DNA of 64,000 nt from Luteimonas_C sp035250245 (GTDB lineage Bacteria; Pseudomonadota; Gammaproteobacteria; Xanthomonadales; Xanthomonadaceae), in assembly GCA_035250245.1 (NCBI GenBank), contig DATFFH010000045.1, positions 1 to 64,000 of the forward strand. The letters are read 5' to 3'. How positions within the stretch are numbered: the first letter of the stretch is position 1; each line of letters begins with the position of its first letter. The notes under the pieces are model-generated. The model saw only the letters and a program-made list of their open reading frames with translations. It did not search any database and was not told where the DNA came from. Below are positions 33,190 through 40,377 of the stretch, piece after piece. A program made the translations under genes and the position numbers.

Positions 33190-34530
33190 GTGGGGAAATT
33201 GGCGCGCTGGATCGGAGTGGTTTTGCTGTCGTTGTTGCTGGGCGTGGTAGGCCTGGGCCTGCTTTCGCGCGCCCGCGGCCCTGACGCGGAGCAGCGGGCC
33301 GCGCTGGCAGTGCTCGAGCATTCGCAACCGGGAGCAGGCGAGAACGCTTTTGCGGCGTTTTGGTTGATGGCCTACGACGTGCCTGCGGACGCCCGGCCAG
33401 CGCTCGTGGCCGAGGATGCCGAACGCATCCTCGCCATGCGGCCGGCCTTCGCAAAAGACGGGACTCTCGACGCCGCACAATTCGAATACGCCGCTGAAGG
33501 GCGATACGCCGGCATCGTGCCGCCGGAAGCGGACTGGCGGAAGTTCTGCAAATCGCGCGAATCGGGCTGCCTGGAAAAGGTGCGGGCAGATCCCATCGGT
33601 TACGAGCGCTTGCTTGCCGCACACGCGCGCTTGATCGCGCAGGCGAGCGATCTGCGCCGTTACGGACACATGCGCACCCAGGTTCCGCTGCGTCCGGACA
33701 TGCCGTTGCCTCCGTTCCAGTATGCGCTCGCGCCGATGACGCGCAACGCGGCCGATTTCGTCGCAGGCAGAGTCGACACGGCCTTGGCCGACGTATGCGA
33801 GAACGCGGCCGCATGGCGCCGGATAGGAGCCGATTCGGACATGCTGATCGCGCGCATGATCGGCATCGCCTATGTCGGGGGGTATGCGCGTTTGTTTGCG
33901 GAGATGCTGGCCGAACTACCGGCCGAGCGCCCTTTGCCGCCGGTTTGCGCGGTCGCGTTCGCGCCCCCCGCGCCCGAAGATGGGTCTTCATGCCTGGCGA
34001 TGAAGGGCGAATCGGCGTTCATTCGCGCCGGCATGGCGATGGCTCTCGATGTCCAACGCGAAGAAGTCGGCTTGGCCGATTTATACCTGCCGCTCGTATA
34101 TAGCCAAAAAATGACCGAAGCGCGAGTGGCGCCGGAGCATGCCTATGCTTGCTCGCTCCCGGTGCGCGAATCGCTTGCGTCGGATGTTCCCGTGAGTCCT
34201 TACACGGGGAAAGCGTCGAGTTTCGATTGCATCGCCAATCTGTTCGGTTGTGCGCTGAGCGAGGTAAGCGCCAGCGACGGCTTCGTCGAATACATCCGCC
34301 GCGGTCAGGACCATAGCGCACGCTTGCGCTTGACCGCCACGCTGATTTGGCTGCGCGAGCGCGGCGCGGAGGGTCAGAAAGTCGGCGAAGCGTTGCGGCA
34401 GCGGCCGTCGGTCTTGGCGCACGGCCGCGATATCGTCGTGGGCGAGGATGGACGTTCGCTGCGCATCGCCTTGTACCATCAAGGCCAGGGCGATCACTGG
34501 GAACTGCCATTGCCTGCCCCGGCTCGATAG
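33190..34530 (+). CDS. Membrane-anchored protein of unknown function
   Basis: 446 residues, not recognised. GTG 33190 follows AAGGGG. One N-terminal membrane helix (ARWIGVVLLSLLLGVVGLGL) is followed by a large soluble part, probably periplasmic, mostly helical, with six or more Cys residues (e.g. FCKSRESGC, VCAVAF, SFDCIANLFGCAL) that could form disulfides. It is divergent from the kinase gene, 196 bp apart. Many Trp/Arg/Glu-rich helices resemble other lineage-restricted xanthomonad envelope proteins. No catalytic motif was found. Confidence 0.7.
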   Translation: MGKLARWIGVVLLSLLLGVVGLGLLSRARGPDAEQRAALAVLEHSQPGAGENAFAAFWLMAYDVPADARPALVAEDAERILAMRPAFAKDGTLDAAQFEYAAEGRYAGIVPPEADWRKFCKSRESGCLEKVRADPIGYERLLAAHARLIAQASDLRRYGHMRTQVPLRPDMPLPPFQYALAPMTRNAADFVAGRVDTALADVCENAAAWRRIGADSDMLIARMIGIAYVGGYARLFAEMLAELPAERPLPPVCAVAFAPPAPEDGSSCLAMKGESAFIRAGMAMALDVQREEVGLADLYLPLVYSQKMTEARVAPEHAYACSLPVRESLASDVPVSPYTGKASSFDCIANLFGCALSEVSASDGFVEYIRRGQDHSARLRLTATLIWLRERGAEGQKVGEALRQRPSVLAHGRDIVVGEDGRSLRIALYHQGQGDHWELPLPAPAR

Positions 34531-34559
34531 TCGGGCTGGCGGTCCGTTCAGACCTTGGC

Positions 34560-34623
34560 GCCTGCTCGACTGCTTTTCTTTTCGCCTTAGAAGCAAGAGC
34601 GGTAGAGCGGGCTCGACTCTACG
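34560..34623. repeat. Family B inverted repeat (degenerate)
   Basis: Left arm CCTGCTCGACTGCTTTT; right arm with GAGCGGGCTCGACTCTAC. The outermost GTAG end is missing on the left. The right arm contains the stop codon of the DUF4442 gene. Confidence 0.8.
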
Positions 34624-35080
34624 GGATCGCCTGCGATTCGCGCTTGCGCCGGACGTAGACTTGCTTGCGCACGCGGGCGACGGTTTCGCCCTGCGCATCC
34701 TTCACGTCGGTATCGAACCAACGCAGGGCCTTGTCGCCGTCCGTCGTGACGGCGCGTAGTTCGTCCAGCGCGGCGTCCTGCAATTCGAATTGCGCGACGA
34801 CGGTGCCGCGCCCCGGTTTGACGAATTCGATCTCGCCGGCCTTGTCCCAGACCATGTAATCGCGGCCCAGGCTTTCCTTGACCATGATCATCCAGAACGG
34901 ATCGGTCATGGCGAACAGGCTGCCGCCGAAATGGGTGCCGACGTAATTGCGATTCCAGGGACGCATGCGCAGTTCGACTTTGGCATGGCGCCAGTCGGCG
35001 GCGAATTCGACGACGTGGATGCCGGAGAATAGGAAAGGCGGCCAAAGGTTGAGGACGCGGCGCAGGGTGTTGGCTTTCAA
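34619..35080 (-). CDS. DUF4442 hotdog-fold thioesterase-like protein
   Basis: 153 residues. A single hotdog domain with MRPWNRNYVGTHFGGSLFAM (central helix with GGSL), DKAGEIEFVKPGRGTV and ARVRKQVYVRRK fits the DUF4442/YiiD-C family of putative acyl-CoA thioesterases. Cytoplasmic, no signal. The start at 35080 is clear. The TAG stop (34619-34621) lies within the right arm of a family B repeat, so the final residues (QAIP) border repeat sequence. Confidence 0.82.
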   Translation of the reverse strand: MKANTLRRVLNLWPPFLFSGIHVVEFAADWRHAKVELRMRPWNRNYVGTHFGGSLFAMTDPFWMIMVKESLGRDYMVWDKAGEIEFVKPGRGTVVAQFELQDAALDELRAVTTDGDKALRWFDTDVKDAQGETVARVRKQVYVRRKRESQAIP

Positions 35081-35116
35081 ACGGCGGCTCCGTTAGTTTC
35101 GTAGGCGCTTGGCTTT

Positions 35117-35195
35117 CGTAGAGTCGAGCCTGCTCGACTGCTTTTGCTTTTGGCTCGCATTACGAAAAAAGCAGTCGAGCAGGCTCGACTCTACG
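35117..35195. repeat. Family B inverted repeat
   Basis: Near-perfect arms GTAGAGTCGAGCCTGCTC... and reverse complement (to 35195) enclose about 20 bp. It lies between the DUF4442 start and a family C element. Confidence 0.9.
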
Positions 35196-35210
35196 GAGCA
35201 GCAAACAGCC

Positions 35211-35265
35211 GAACCCTCTCCCTGGCCCTTCGGGCCTGTCCCTCTCCCGTAAAAGGGAGAGGGAC
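35211..35265. repeat. Short family C repeat
   Basis: CCCTCTCCCTGGCCC...GGGCCTGTCCCTCTCCC followed by GGGAGAGGGAC. Two nested hairpins end 9 bp before the stop of the thioredoxin-like gene. Confidence 0.75.
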
Positions 35266-35273
35266 AAAAACAT

Positions 35274-36146
35274 TCAGACCAGCAGCAGCGACGACATCTT
35301 GCGACGGTAGCTGCCCACCAGATCCTCGTCCTCGATCACCCGGAACGCATCGATCAAGGTCTTCTTGGCCAATCCGTCCTGGAACGCGCGGTCGCGCCGC
35401 AGCATTTCCAGGAAGTGTTCCAGCGCCGCCTCGGACTGGCCGCCGACCAGGCGATGAACGCCCAGCAGATGCCGCGCGCGAAGATCGTTCGGATCGCTGG
35501 CCACCGCCGCTTCCAGCACTTCCGGCGCTGGCGCGTCCTTGAGCAAGCCTGCGAAACCGAGCCGCGCGCGCGCCTTCACCGCGCGATCGTCGGTGGATAG
35601 ATTGGCGGGCAAGCCGTCGAGCAATTGCTCGGCCTCGTGCGCGCCGCCGGTCTGCAGCAGGGCGAGGGCCAGATCGAGCTTGTGCTCGGCCTTGTCGGGT
35701 TCGGTTTCGATCGCTTTGCGCAGCCGCATCACTTCCGCATGCGGATCGGCCGGGGCGGGCGCGGCTTCGGCGATTTCGTCGTTCGCGGGCACCGGCTCGA
35801 TGCCGTGATGCTTGAGGAATTCGCGCACCTGGCCTTCGGGCAGCGCGCCCTGGAAAGCGTCCACCAGTTGGCCGCCCTGGACCAGGAACACGGTCGGGAT
35901 CGAGCGGATCTGGAAGGCCGCGGCGATCTGCTGCTCGCGCTCGGTGTCGACCTTGGCCAAAAGGAAACCGCCGTTGTACTCGCCGGCCAGTTTCTCCAGG
36001 ATCGGGCCCAAGGTCTTGCACGGGCCGCACCAATCGGCCCAGAAATCGACCAGGACCGGAGTCTGCAGCGATTTCTGCAGGACTTCGGTTTCGAAACGCT
36101 CGGTGGTGACGTCGAGAACGTGCGGTTTGTTGGCGGCTGCGGACAT
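35274..36146 (-). CDS. Thioredoxin-like chaperone (CnoX/YbbN family)
   Basis: 290 residues. An N-terminal thioredoxin domain (about 8-115) has WADWCGPCK (C40, C43), cis-Pro in RSIPTVFL, and is followed by a TPR-like helical C-terminal part (about 140-290; AEVMRLRKAIETEPDKAEHK, HEAEQLLDGLP, DRAFQDGLAKKTLIDAF). This is the CnoX/YbbN architecture, a holdase that protects proteins from oxidation and hands them to GroEL and DnaK. Unlike E. coli YbbN, the CxxC is the canonical CGPC, so redox activity is likely. ATG 36146 has GGGG upstream. It appears monocistronic. Confidence 0.9.
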   Translation of the reverse strand: MSAAANKPHVLDVTTERFETEVLQKSLQTPVLVDFWADWCGPCKTLGPILEKLAGEYNGGFLLAKVDTEREQQIAAAFQIRSIPTVFLVQGGQLVDAFQGALPEGQVREFLKHHGIEPVPANDEIAEAAPAPADPHAEVMRLRKAIETEPDKAEHKLDLALALLQTGGAHEAEQLLDGLPANLSTDDRAVKARARLGFAGLLKDAPAPEVLEAAVASDPNDLRARHLLGVHRLVGGQSEAALEHFLEMLRRDRAFQDGLAKKTLIDAFRVIEDEDLVGSYRRKMSSLLLV

Positions 36147-36247
36147 GGGAACCCCGAAATTTCGTTCAACCGAAGATTGTGCCAGTCCCGCGTGAATCCA
36201 AGTTCCGGTGACTCCCACAAGAGCGCCCTCGGGCGACGCGGGAAGGA

Positions 36248-36276
36248 TTGACATCTTCGCCTGCTAAGTTTTTGAT
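36248..36276 (+). promoter_or_regulatory. Candidate sigma-70 promoter for the DUF998 gene
   Basis: A perfect -35 TTGACA (36248-36253), 17-bp spacer and a -10-like TTTGAT (4 of 6), 42 bp before ATG 36318. The AT-rich block between 36268 and 36300 supports promoter character. Confidence 0.4.
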
Positions 36277-36317
36277 TGCAGTATGTATTTTCTAGCTAAA
36301 TCCTTGCGCGGGCGGTC

Positions 36318-36920
36318 ATGAACCGTTCTTCCGCGCATATGGGCTTGCTCGCGGGCGCGATTTTCGCGGCCAGCGTGTTTTTCTTCGCCTTCGGCCTGGA
36401 CGGCTATTCGCATCGCGTCCACCCGGTCGGCCTGCTCGGCGCGCAGGGGATGCCGCATGCGCTGGCCTTCAACCTCGTCGGTTTTCTGCTGCCTGGCTTG
36501 CTAGCGGTGTGGGTGTGCTGGCGACTGCGCGAACGCTTGGAAAGCGGACCCTGGACGGCGCGGATCGGCGCTTGGATGGCGCTGCTGTCCAGCCTGGCGT
36601 TCGCGGCGCAAGGCTTGTCGCATTTGGATCCCGAACACCTGGAATCGACCGCGAGCCGGTTGCACGGCGTAGCCTGGATGTTGTGGTGGCTGGCTTTCGC
36701 GCCCGGAGCGCTGTTGCTCGGCTTGGGTCTGCAATCGCGTCCGGGCTGGGGCGCTTTGGCGGCCGTCAGCGCGTTGGCTGGCATCGCCGTGCCCGTGTTC
36801 GCCATGGCACCAGCCGCGTGGATGCCCGCAGCGATCGCGCACCGCATCGCGTTCTTGCTGTGGTTCGCTTGGTTGGCCTGGGCCGGCTATGCGCAATCCC
36901 GCGACCACGGCTTTCCGTAG
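36318..36920 (+). CDS. DUF998 family membrane protein
   Basis: 200 residues with six predicted membrane helices. The pattern (GDGYSHRVHPVGLLG-like loop after helix 1, here GLDGYSHRVHPVGLLGAQGM, then RIGAWMALLSSLAFAAQG and a last helix AHRIAFLLWFAWLAWAGYA) fits DUF998, which has no known function. Start ATG 36318. The stop TAG (36918-36920) lies in the left arm of a family B repeat. Confidence 0.75.
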   Translation: MNRSSAHMGLLAGAIFAASVFFFAFGLDGYSHRVHPVGLLGAQGMPHALAFNLVGFLLPGLLAVWVCWRLRERLESGPWTARIGAWMALLSSLAFAAQGLSHLDPEHLESTASRLHGVAWMLWWLAFAPGALLLGLGLQSRPGWGALAAVSALAGIAVPVFAMAPAAWMPAAIAHRIAFLLWFAWLAWAGYAQSRDHGFP

Positions 36921-36993
36921 AGTCGAGCCTGCTCGACTGCTTTTCGTCATGTCGTGCGCAGAGCAAAAGCAGGCGAGCAGGCTCGCCTCTACC
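36916..36993. repeat. Family B inverted repeat
   Basis: Left arm GTAGAGTCGAGCCTGCTCG; right arm GCAGGCGAGCAGGCTCGC with compensatory-looking T-to-C changes (CTCGCC for CTCGAC). The left arm supplies the stop codon of the DUF998 gene. Confidence 0.9.
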
Positions 36994-37016
36994 GTTCGTC
37001 GTAGACGATCCGATGC

Positions 37017-37784
37017 TTACGGATGCTCGCGTCGCAGGAAATCCCAGAGCGCCAAGGCGCCGATCGCCGCCGCGCCGATCAAGCCGACGACGAGCACCGA
37101 ATGCATCCGGCTGCCGTCGCTGGCCAGCGTGTGCAGCGGCATCGACCATGGATACAGATGGCCGAACTGCTTGGACTGGCCGATCAGGTAACCGGCCACG
37201 GTTGCGCCCATGCCGACGCCGACCGCGATGGTGAAGCTGCGCCAGCGCAGCGCGATCCACAGTTGGATCGCCGCCATCAGCATCGCCGCGGCGAAGATCG
37301 CCGCGCCGCGGCTCAGCAGGAAGTCCCAAGGCGGCGGCCCGGCGATGCCCAGCTGCGGCCGGGTGTGCATCAACAGCCAGCCGCCGATCGGCATCAGCAG
37401 CACGAGCGCGGCGCTGGCGGCCAGCAGCATCGCCGCCAGAGCGAACGCTTTCGCCAGAAAATGATGGCGCCGCGGCACCGCCAGCGCGAGCAGATGTTTC
37501 CACTGCTGGTTGCCGTGCTCCAGCGCGGCCAGCAGCGCCGCCTGCAAGGTCACGAACAAGGGCAGCATCAGGAACGCCCACAGCACCAGCACGCTCTGCG
37601 CGTACAGGGCCCAAGCCTGCCCAGGCGCGGGCGGCGGCTTGTTGCCCAACTGGACGAAATTCATCTGCAGCACGTAGACCGCCACCACCAGGGCCGGCGC
37701 GATCAGGCACATCCATGCGGCCAGTGTGCCGCGGAGTTTGAGGAACTCCGCTGAAACGGCGCCGGAGAGGGAAGGGCGGCTCAT
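37017..37784 (-). CDS. ABC-2 type transporter permease
   Basis: 255 residues with six membrane helices. The N-terminal AEFLKLRGTLAAWMCLIAPAL and the conserved EHGNQQWKHLLALAVPR loop are typical of ABC-2 permeases of the bacitracin/lantibiotic-immunity type. Its ATG overlaps the stop of the ATPase gene upstream by 4 bp (ATGA), forming an operon with it. Substrate unknown; export of antibiotic or lipid is usual. Confidence 0.88.
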   Translation of the reverse strand: MSRPSLSGAVSAEFLKLRGTLAAWMCLIAPALVVAVYVLQMNFVQLGNKPPPAPGQAWALYAQSVLVLWAFLMLPLFVTLQAALLAALEHGNQQWKHLLALAVPRRHHFLAKAFALAAMLLAASAALVLLMPIGGWLLMHTRPQLGIAGPPPWDFLLSRGAAIFAAAMLMAAIQLWIALRWRSFTIAVGVGMGATVAGYLIGQSKQFGHLYPWSMPLHTLASDGSRMHSVLVVGLIGAAAIGALALWDFLRREHP

Positions 37785-38695
37785 CGCGCGGCCTCGGCGG
37801 GCGCGGTCAAGTCGAAGAACAGGGTTTCCAAGGTGGGGCGCTCGCGGTGGAAGCTGCGGATCGGCGCTTGCGCGCTCACCAGCGCGCGCAATAGTTCGGC
37901 GTCGTCGCGCAGTGGTTCGTGCACGATCACCGCGTCGGCGTCCGGATCGGGCTGCGCGCGTTCGCCCAGTTCGTGCAAGCGGCGCAATACGGCATCGGGC
38001 TGGTCGGTGCCCAGCATCAGCCGTCCGCGCAGACGTCCACGCAAGGCTTCGAGTTCGCCTTGGAAACGCAATCGGCCGGCTTGCAGCACGCCGATGTGGG
38101 TGGCGACCTGTTCGACTTCGGACAACAAATGGCTGGACAGGAAGATGGTGATGCCGCTGTGCGAGGCCAGGCTGCGGATCAAGGCGCGCATATCCTGCGT
38201 GCCGGCGGGATCCAGGCCGTTGCCGGGCTCGTCCAGGATCAATAGCCGCGGGCGGTTGAGCAGGGCCAGCGCCAAGCCCAGACGCTGCCGCATGCCGAGC
38301 GAATAGGCCGCGACTTTGCGTCCCGCGTCCGCGCTCAGGCCGACGCGTTCCAGCGCCTCGCCCACGCGTTCGCGCGGCGCGCCCAGCAGCCGGCGCGCGA
38401 CTTCCAGATTGTCGCGTCCGGTCAGATGCGGATACAGCGACGGCGATTCGACCAGCGAACCTACTTCGGTCAATGCGGCGGCGCGGCCTTTCACGGTCTG
38501 TTCGCCGAAGATCGCGATGCTGCCTGCTTGCGGCCGCAGCAGTCCCAACAGAAGCCGGATCGTGGTGGTCTTACCCGCGCCGTTCGGGCCGAGGAAACCG
38601 TAAATGCCGCCCGCAGGCACGGCGAGGTCCAGATCGGCCACGCCGTGCGTGGCGTCGAAACGTCGGGTCAGCCCCAGCGTGCGTATCGCGTCCAT
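37781..38695 (-). CDS. ABC transporter ATP-binding protein
   Basis: 304 residues. Walker A GPNGAGKTTT (about 34-43), Q-loop LVESPSLYPHLTGRDNL, signature YSLGMRQRLGLALALL, Walker B LLILDEPGNGLDP and H-loop SSHLLSEVEQ are all present. The C-terminal 90 residues form the usual drug-resistance type extension (DAVLRRLHELGERAQP). It pairs with the overlapping permease gene to form a half-size exporter of the CcmA/BcrA class. Confidence 0.95.
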   Translation of the reverse strand: MDAIRTLGLTRRFDATHGVADLDLAVPAGGIYGFLGPNGAGKTTTIRLLLGLLRPQAGSIAIFGEQTVKGRAAALTEVGSLVESPSLYPHLTGRDNLEVARRLLGAPRERVGEALERVGLSADAGRKVAAYSLGMRQRLGLALALLNRPRLLILDEPGNGLDPAGTQDMRALIRSLASHSGITIFLSSHLLSEVEQVATHIGVLQAGRLRFQGELEALRGRLRGRLMLGTDQPDAVLRRLHELGERAQPDPDADAVIVHEPLRDDAELLRALVSAQAPIRSFHRERPTLETLFFDLTAPAEAAR

Positions 38696-38769
38696 GCGCT
38701 CAGTGTGCGCGGACGTGCGCTGCGGCGGATGGGCGCTAAGTCACTCCGACCAAAGTCACGAAGACGCTT

Positions 38770-38845
38770 TTGTAGAGTCGAGCCTTGCTCGACTGCTTTT
38801 TCTCGGACGCCTGGCGAAGAGCAGGCGAGCAGGCTCGCCTCTACA
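38770..38845. repeat. Family B inverted repeat
   Basis: Arms TGTAGAGTCGAGCCTTGCTC and GAGCAGGCTCGCCTCTACA with a few substitutions enclose about 20 bp. It ends 3 bp before the stop codon of the amidohydrolase gene. Confidence 0.85.
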
Positions 38846-38847
38846 GA

Positions 38848-40128
38848 TCAAGGCCGCTTGTAGACGATGCCGTCCTTCATCACGAAGTCGACTTTCATGA
38901 CATTGGCGATGTCCGCCACCGGATCGCCGGGCAGGGCGACGATGTCGGCGCGCTTGCCGGTTTCGATCACGCCCTGATCGTCCACACCCAGCACTTCCGC
39001 GGCACGGATCGTCGCCGCCTGCAGCGCGTACGCCGCGGGCATGCCGGCTTCGACCATGTACAGGAATTCGCGCGCGTTGTCGCCGTGCGGGCCCACGCCC
39101 ATGTCGGTGCCGAAGGCGATCTTGACGCCGGCTTTGTACGCATTCCCCGCGGTCTGCTGGATCTGCGCGCCGATGCGCGCCGCTTTGGGCCGCACGATCT
39201 CGGGGAAATAGCCGTCGATCTTGGCTTTGTCCGCCACGAAGCGGCCGGCATAGATGGTCGGCACGTACCAGGTGCCTTTCTGCTTCATCAGCGACATGAC
39301 CTCGTCGGTCATCATGGTGCCGTGCTCGATGCTGGTGACGCCGCCCAGCACGGCGCGCTTCATGCCTTCGGTGCCGTGCGCGTGCGCGGCGACTTTGTAG
39401 CCGTAATCCTTCGCCGTATCGACGATGGCCTTCACTTCTTCCACGGTGAATTGCGGCGCGTCGCCGGACTTCGCGTAGGACAGCACGCCGCCGGTGGCGG
39501 TGATCTTGATCACGTCGCTGCCGTCCTTGTAGCGCTGGCGCACGGCCTGGCGGGCGTCTTCGATCGAATTGATCACGCCCTCGGTCGGGCCGGGCGGGCC
39601 GAGCAGGTGCGAGAGTTCGGAGTTGTAGCCGTTGGTGGGATCGGCATGGCCGCCGGTGGTCGCTATGGATTTGCCCGCGGCGAAGATCCGCGGCCCGCGC
39701 ACCAGGCCTTGGTTGACCGCGTCGCGCAGGTGCGGCGCCACTTCGCCGCCCAGGTCGCGCACGCTGGTGAAACCGGCCAACAGGGTCTTTTCAGCGTAGC
39801 CGACGCTGCGGAACGCGAAGTCCACATCGTCCAGGCGGAAGCCTTCCGAATAGCTCTGAGGGCTGGATTGCGAGCCCAGATGCACGTGCAGGTCGGTCCA
39901 ACCGGGCAGGCAGGTACGCCCGGCGAGGACGATCGACTCGGTACCGTCCGCCAACTTGGCGCGACCCGGGATCACGTCGGCGATCTTGCCGTCGCGGATC
40001 AGCAGCGTGTGCTCGCCCAGCACTTTGCCGCTGCGGCTGTCGAACAGACGCTCGCAGTGCAGGGCGGTATCGGCGGCCTGGGCGGGCAGCGCGGCCAGGG
40101 AGATCAGAACGGCGGCGAGGGTTTTCAT
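38848..40128 (-). CDS. Secreted amidohydrolase (imidazolonepropionase-like / Xaa-Pro dipeptidase type)
   Basis: 426 residues with a Sec signal peptide (MKTLAAVLISLAALPAQAAD). Metal site signatures are intact: DLHVHLG (HxH), the VIKITATGGV lysine block, HAHG, SIEHGT, and late D in FGTDMGVGPHGDN. The C-terminal composite domain ends DIVALPGDPVADI. This is the periplasmic amidohydrolase class with broad action on N-acyl or proline-containing dipeptides; exact substrate unknown. ATG 40128 is chosen for the signal peptide. Confidence 0.9.
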   Translation of the reverse strand: MKTLAAVLISLAALPAQAADTALHCERLFDSRSGKVLGEHTLLIRDGKIADVIPGRAKLADGTESIVLAGRTCLPGWTDLHVHLGSQSSPQSYSEGFRLDDVDFAFRSVGYAEKTLLAGFTSVRDLGGEVAPHLRDAVNQGLVRGPRIFAAGKSIATTGGHADPTNGYNSELSHLLGPPGPTEGVINSIEDARQAVRQRYKDGSDVIKITATGGVLSYAKSGDAPQFTVEEVKAIVDTAKDYGYKVAAHAHGTEGMKRAVLGGVTSIEHGTMMTDEVMSLMKQKGTWYVPTIYAGRFVADKAKIDGYFPEIVRPKAARIGAQIQQTAGNAYKAGVKIAFGTDMGVGPHGDNAREFLYMVEAGMPAAYALQAATIRAAEVLGVDDQGVIETGKRADIVALPGDPVADIANVMKVDFVMKDGIVYKRP

Positions 40129-40176
40129 GGTGCCGAGCGTAGCCGGGTCGCATGGGTTCCGAAACTGCACATGGTC

Positions 40177-40327
40177 GTAGGGTGGGCCTTGGCCCACCAT
40201 CGCCATATCCGGCTGCGACGAACAATCAACGAAGCCCACCGGGTGGCTGTTTCGCCACCCGGAGACTGTTTCGGCGGTACGTTCGTCGCGGGGCGGGATG
40301 GCAATGGTGGGCCAAGGCCCACCCTAC
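40177..40327. repeat. Family F large inverted repeat
   Basis: Arms GTAGGGTGGGCCTTGGCCCA and its reverse complement lie 151 bp apart end to end. Inside is a second hairpin CCGGGTGGC...GCCACCCGG. It occupies most of the divergent space between the amidohydrolase and leuS, 51 bp before the leuS start. Confidence 0.88.
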
Positions 40328-40377
40328 GTTGGCGGACTTTTGTGCGCTGCGGTAGGCTTGCCGGTCCTGTCCAGCCG

